Source of the DNA: Plazaster borealis | Lineage: Eukaryota > Echinodermata > Asteroidea > Forcipulatida > Labidiasteridae | Direction of reading: 5' to 3' | NCBI GenBank assembly: GCA_021014325.1 | Contig: CM037472.1 | Span: 28,792,234-28,856,233, forward strand | DNA length: 64,000 bases | Shown: positions 59,036 through 64,000 of the stretch, piece by piece | How the letters are laid out: every line of letters starts with the position of its first letter | Numbering within the stretch: position 1 is the first letter of the stretch | Position numbers and translations under genes: made by a program | The notes under the pieces: model-generated | The model's input: only the letters and a program-made list of their open reading frames with translations | What the model was told of the DNA's origin: nothing | Database searches by the model: none

Positions 59036-60846
59036 GTGTCACACAACAACAAACTATGGTGTGACTGAAAAAAAATGTCTTGAATTTTTTTTTTTTGTTG
59101 TTGTGAATCGGCTCCTGGTGTTGCTTGGAATAATAGTTCAGCAATTTGGGACAGATCTCGGCCATCAAACTAGAAAGATAAGGTAATTCATCTGACCACA
59201 AATATGTCAATAAATCTAAGGCACTTAGACAGTAACTTATCAATTCATGAACTTCCATCGCGCCATGTCAAACCAAAAAAAAACTTGTTTTGACTTCATT
59301 TTGAAAAACCCACATCCCTTTTTTGAGAAAAGGTCAACTGATCTGTGACAAACAGAGATTAAAACCATTTTCGGCAACGCACAACATTTTGTGACTAAAA
59401 ATAGGCCCAGAATATATCTTCTGCAAATAATTTAATATCCCCTTTTGAGGACTAGCCCCCCAAGAGGAAGACAGCTTAACCAGTCGTTCGGACAGGGAAG
59501 GGATTAATAATTGACTGGCATACAATTCTAAAAATAAGCCAACCCCCCCCCCCCCCCCCCACTTAGGAAGCCATCACGGAGTTGGCTGCGAGGGCATGAT
59601 GAGAAAATTTCTGTCCAAAACGCAGGAGGATTAGTGTTGACTCCTTGTGTTTTTTCTTCGGACAGGAGTCTGGAGTGTTTGTGCTGGAGATAGATCTCGG
59701 CATGAGACCTCGGGCGGTGATGCTCTACAGCAAATAATCATGCAGCGTTTACAAGGCGACTGAGCACAAGAGACAGGGGGGTTGCGAGTTTTCCGCGAGA
59801 GCAGCGATTGAAGACACCGAAAAATAATGTCACGGATGAAAACAACGTGGGCTGATTTGTGAATTCTGAAGAGAGTCTATTTTGAGCTGTTCAAGAGGTT
59901 CACCTTGCTTTAGTCTGTGATTGTTCGGGGACAATTCTGAGCTAGAATTCAACGTGACCTTTTTTTTTTAATGGATCTGGAATTGTGAAGTGACAGTCAA
60001 CAAAGCATAGAGACATTAATGTTGAGGGAATGTGTCACCTAATTGTGTGTACTTCATGACTAAGACAAAATACAGTCAACTCTTCCAGTTCAATTTCAAG
60101 AATGAGAAGTTAAGGGGGAGGTCCATAGTGTCCAATTACGATATTTACAAAACGGCAAAACTGAAACCTGAAATATCGGGTCAGTCAACAATGCTCCATA
60201 TTCATCACACAGCGTTGATTCAAAAGCGTGTAAAAACAAAATGTTTGATTTCATTTTTATGCCTATTTTTTTGTTAAAGGAAACAAACTTGATATGAAAT
60301 AGCAGATGTGTCACCCTCATTTAATGTGAAATAGAGTCACTCTTTGATCTGAACTCCATTTGAACCTCCTTCAGTATGATTTCTGATGTGTAGATATTGG
60401 CCAAGTAATCATTACATCCTATGAACAGAGTTATACAAAATAGTAAGTCATTAATGTATACTTGCAAAAGGCACACCCTTCTTGGTCCAAAAACTAGAGA
60501 CTTTGTTTGCTCTGTGTGTACAAGTTGTACCATTTATATCATTATAAATAATAATAAACAGGACATTTATACAGTGCATTTTACCAGACGATGCAAAGCG
60601 CTGGAAAAGGAAAGAAGAGAAAACTGAAAAAAGTGGGGGGGGGGGGGCAAACAAGAGAAACCCAGATTGCACGCGAACAGAAAAAAAGATGGGTTCCTAT
60701 ATGCTTGCCTTTATATACATATTTTTTGAATATTTTATTTGTATATTTTAAAATATAAAAATGGAAAAATAAAAGAAAACAATAAAACAAAGTTGTAAGT
60801 AAAGTAATAAAGTAATAAACTAAAAAAATATAAATTACTTTAATTG

Positions 60847-61015
60847 GCAGACTGAACCTTTTAGTTACGGAACGTAAGTTATTCCTCCTCAATCTTGCCT
60901 TCTCCACGTTGCCATTTTATTTGTGTTCAATCTGTATTTATTTTTAATGTGATGATTTTACTTGTTTATTGTGTCTTTTTACTAAGCACATTTAACTGTG
61001 AATCGTGGAGAGAAA
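60847..61015 (+). repeat. Interspersed repeat K, copy 2
   Basis: GACTGAACCTTTTAGTTACG, ATTCCTCCTCAATCTTGCCT, TATTTATTTTTAATGTG and AATCGTGGAGAG match 5185-5345 in order. No coding part. Confidence 0.5.
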
Positions 61016-61329
61016 AAAAGGGTGCAAAATTAGACCCCATGACTGAACACAGTCATTGTCAGCATAAGATTATTTTTAAATTTTTGTTTAAAAAAAGACT
61101 ATGTTTACACAAAACAACCAAAATTTACACTTAACCTTTCCAACCTGATGGAACTACATTTAAGACAAACAGCATCACAAAGGAACTGATTAATTTAAAA
61201 AAGACAATTCTTCTTTTTAAAGAAGCGTTTGCATAATTTCTGCTGTATCCTTTTTTGTATTTTCGTTATCTTGTTCTTATTTATTGGTGCCACGAGCACT
61301 TTTGGGTGGATTTGTGCGCTTTATCAATT

Positions 61330-61432
61330 TACAAGAGGAGGACTTGAACCAACAACCTCCGAATTAACGTGCCGGCGCTCTATCAACAGAGCTACCTACA
61401 AGCCCTAATGTTGGCGGTCTCCCTATCTTTGT
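61330..61432 (-). mobile_element. tRNA-derived SINE, type 2
   Basis: The minus strand reads GACCGCCAACATTAGGGCTT, GTAGCTCTGTTGATAGAGCG and GTTGGTTCAAGTCCTCCTCT. It is inverted relative to the copy at 61640-61745, about 200 bp away. Confidence 0.82.
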
Positions 61433-61639
61433 CAAAATCTTTCTTTTTTCTTCGTTCGACCCTAAAATATCTTAAATTTTCCCAGTTTCCCTTGTGGTTT
61501 ATTACTTAATATTTGAAATAAAAAGTCGCATCCCCTTAAGGTGATCCCTCTCCTGCCACATCCCAGGTTGTATCTTAAACTTGGGTGTGATCCTTGGCCA
61601 TACGATAGTTACAGGTTAAACAAAGATATTGACAAAATA

Positions 61640-61745
61640 GGGAGACCGCCAACATTATCGCTAGATAGCTCAGTTGGTAGAGCACCGGCACATTAATCTG
61701 AAGGTCGCAGGTTCAAGTCCTGCTCTAGTAAATTTGTCTTTGTTC
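61640..61745 (+). mobile_element. tRNA-derived SINE, type 2, best-preserved tRNA head
   Basis: Positions 61659-61730 resemble a tRNA. There is an acceptor CTAGA/TCTAG, a D-arm GCTC/GAGC with AGTTGGTA, and a T-arm GCAGG/CCTGC with TTCAAGT. The anticodon stem CCGGC/TCTGA pairs badly and the acceptor has a mismatch. The upstream GACCGCCAACATTA is shared with the other copies, so this is a SINE head and not a functional tRNA gene. Confidence 0.82.
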
Positions 61746-62489
61746 AAATAAAAAAAATAAAAAATTTACCCAGTCAGTTTCCCCTGTGATTTATTACTTG
61801 ACATTGATAAATTTGTAAATTAGCATTATGATATTCTTATTAACTCTTTCAGAATCAATTAATAAGTCATACTTGACCCAACCAAAAACACAACTATTAA
61901 GCCCCCTTACACTTGAATTGCTAACCCGGGCAAACTCCACAGAAATAGCAAATATTGAACTAACAATAATATTGCCTATTAATATTAAGTATTTAGCATT
62001 AATATTTAGCAGGGATTGAGGGATAGTTTTATTCAGATGGAGGGGCCAGCGATTATTTTGAATTACAGCTGCAATTACAGATAGCCAAATGAATTAAATT
62101 ACAATCACAAACAAATGATATACAAGGGTGGAATGCCCAGCAGGGGACAGACCTGTCAATCATCTTCCATTCTCATTACTTTCTAATCAATAATTAATAC
62201 TATCAGCACCAAAGCCGTAACGAACCCAACGGGCGAACAGTTTAACACCACGGAGCATAGTAGGTGTCACCGTATCAGATGTCAGAATCACATTAAAGTT
62301 GGGTATGAGATGGTCATACACCTTTTGAAGGGTAAACGAAACAAGAGCACTACTAAAACTTTTCAGACAAGCTAAACGTTTGCAAATGTAAATTTCATCG
62401 GCCCTCTGATTTTAGATGCTGTACACGGAACGAGTAAAGTCTGTCCTGAGCCAATATGGCTCATCAGGTTTTTTTATACCCGGTTTCCT

Positions 62490-62733
62490 TGACATTAAAC
62501 GACTGCATGAGAATATTTCTAATTACCCCCGGAAAGGATGCCAGTCCATCACAGGTTACTCCCAGCTCTCGCCAGTACCCATTTGTACTCCTGGGTGGAG
62601 AGAAGCAATTATGATAAAGTGCCTTGCTCAAGGACACAAGTGTCATGACCGGGACTCGAACCCACACTCTGCTGATCAAAAACACAAGAGCTTGAGTCTG
62701 GTACTCTTAAACGCTCGGCCACGACACGCCACA
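62490..62733 (-). mobile_element. tRNA-Leu-like SINE, longest uninterrupted copy
   Basis: The minus strand reads GTGTCGTGGCCGAGCGTTTA, CCAGACTCAAGCTCTTG and GGGTTCGAGTCCCGGTCATG, then CACTTGTGTCCTTGAGCAAG and a body through CTGTGATGGACTGGCATCC. The CTCAAG anticodon loop and the long variable arm point to a tRNA-Leu(CAA) ancestor. Confidence 0.85.
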
Positions 62734-63114
62734 ACACGGAACGAGGTCCAACCGAAAAGATAAATATTTTAAAACTTCAGGCGTCACCCTTCCCCTGGTC
62801 TGATCACCTTAATGATGTATTATTCATCATCACTGGATGAAGTTGGGATCGAGGCAAGAAGCAAAGGAGCCGCTCAAAAGAAACTCATCATAAAAACGTC
62901 CTCTGTTTTTTTTGTTTCCAGTCGGTATGTCACTGCATACAGATTTATGGGTTCAGCCGAGCAGGCAGCATCAATGGAAAATAGAGCTCCGAGGGCCATG
63001 CCATGAGTGATAGACACCATTTGCAAGTGTCACTAGCCCCTTATTTTTGCAAGGAGGGCAAAGACCTCACTTGGATTTCCACCACTGCTTTAAGAATTTG
63101 CTGTCATCGTTTGA

Positions 63115-63155
63115 TCGGGATCGGGTGTGGGGGGATGATCGGGTGTGGGGGGATG
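63115..63155. repeat. 18-bp tandem duplication
   Basis: ATCGGGTGTGGGGGGATG occurs twice in a row. Confidence 0.9.
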
Positions 63156-63389
63156 ATCAGCTTCACACCAGGGTTTAATTACACCAAGATGTTCCAGCAA
63201 CTTTGGCTTGCTAAGCACAGAGCAAGCTTGCTCAATAGATTACCAGCCATAATATCATATTTATAACTCTTCTACTCTTGGTAACACTTTCAAAAGAGTT
63301 GGCAAATTATTTAAAGCCACAATTCAAATGCAGGGATTGTGTGTGGTGGCACAACTGTACACAGAACTAACTGTGTACAATGTACATGT

Positions 63390-63740
63390 GTGTATTGTGT
63401 TTGCATTCATCACATGATATCATATTGCAGGCTGGCATAGTTAATCTATCAGTCAAAACCACAGTAGATGGTATTGATTAGTCTGACAGTAGGAGGGTTG
63501 ACTGTGTATTGTGCAGATACATTTACCATATTATATTGTATTGCAGGCTGGCATAGTTTGTCTATCATTCAAAACAACAGTAGATGATATTGAATGGTCT
63601 GACAGTAGGAGGGTTGACTGTGTACTGTGTAGATGCATTCACCGTGTGATATTGTATTGCAGGCTGGCATAGTTTGTCTATCATTAAAAACAACAGTGGA
63701 TGATATTACATGGTCCGACAGTAGGAGGGTTATTGTGTAA
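63390..63740. repeat. 116-bp tandem repeat, about 3 units
   Basis: TTGCAGGCTGGCATAGTT recurs at 63426, 63542 and 63658, 116 bp apart. Each unit also has ATCTATCA/GTCTATCATT and GACAGTAGGAGGGTT. Small frames here come from the repeat. Confidence 0.92.
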
Positions 63741-64000
63741 TATTGGGACTGGTTCAAACACATCTGTTAGAAACCGGTTTACTACCAAAATACAATTAAT
63801 AACCAAAGAGCTTTACGCTGCGTGTAACGGGTTCACTAAGTATGGCAACATCTTACTAAGCAGAAACAGCTCAACAGCCACAATAAAAAAATTGCACATT
63901 AAATGCTGTACAAACCTCTAGATAATATGAAGCGTCAAATGTATGCTTGCCTCTTGTTTTTTTTTTTTTTCCATGAGTACATCCTAGGTTTTGACTGTAA

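Noticed and set aside
61659..61730. Functional tRNA gene
   Set aside because: The anticodon stem and acceptor are mismatched, and the upstream sequence is shared with other SINE copies.
62640..62733. tRNA-Leu gene
   Set aside because: The cloverleaf is degenerate and it continues into the SINE body seen at two other loci.

Overview
The window reads as nuclear DNA of a repeat-rich marine invertebrate. It is AT-rich, almost free of long open frames, and has no operons, ribosome-binding sites or dense coding. It is filled with short inverted-repeat transposons (MITEs), tRNA-derived SINEs, dead LINE fragments and minisatellites. The palindrome TAGGCCTA is strongly over-represented, and the repeat families resemble ones I associate with echinoderms. 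My best guess is an echinoderm, possibly a sea star. This is inference from composition and repeat style; no gene identifies the species.

Layout. 1-14 kb: MITEs (families A, B, G, H), foldbacks, and a 68-bp tandem array near 13.2-13.7 kb. 14.9-15.7 kb: the best candidate for a real gene end, a minus-strand first coding exon (basic tail, one membrane anchor, strong splice donor) with a CpG-containing upstream region carrying a CRE palindrome and a TATA-like box. 17.6-19.3 kb and 28.6-28.9 kb: three weaker candidate minus-strand exons. 21.9-23.3 kb: a 5'-truncated LINE next to a long (TTTA)n tract. 24.4-36.1 kb: dense nested MITEs. 36.9-43 kb: SINEs, nested MITEs, and a 2.67-kb element with ~200-bp terminal inverted repeats holding a reverse-transcriptase fragment. 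43.7-45.8 kb: a LINE remnant split by a hAT-like element with a perfect 8-bp target duplication, then a PIF/Harbinger-like element with a TAA duplication. 46-53 kb: more nested SINEs and MITEs. 54.66-56.41 kb: a 56-bp minisatellite with an inverted unit. 56.8-64 kb: MITEs, SINEs and a 116-bp tandem repeat.

The most interesting system is a clan of MITEs that insert at TTAA. Their ends read TTAAAG...CTTTAA. In several cases the host is another repeat whose uninterrupted copy lies elsewhere in the window, so the empty site can be read directly. At least eight families share this terminal signature but have different interiors.

No complete protein-coding gene, intact tRNA, rRNA or CRISPR array could be supported. 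Stretches not listed (about 1-740, 2.7-3.6, 5.4-7.1, 8.0-11.2, 12.0-13.1, 15.75-16.3, 19.4-20.5, 23.3-24.4, 27.2-28.3, 29.0-29.9, 32.7-33.5, 36.2-36.9, 48.5-50.3, 51.3-52.0, 57.3-58.0 and 59.1-60.8 kb) show only unassigned AT-rich sequence, short homopolymers or diverged repeat scraps.
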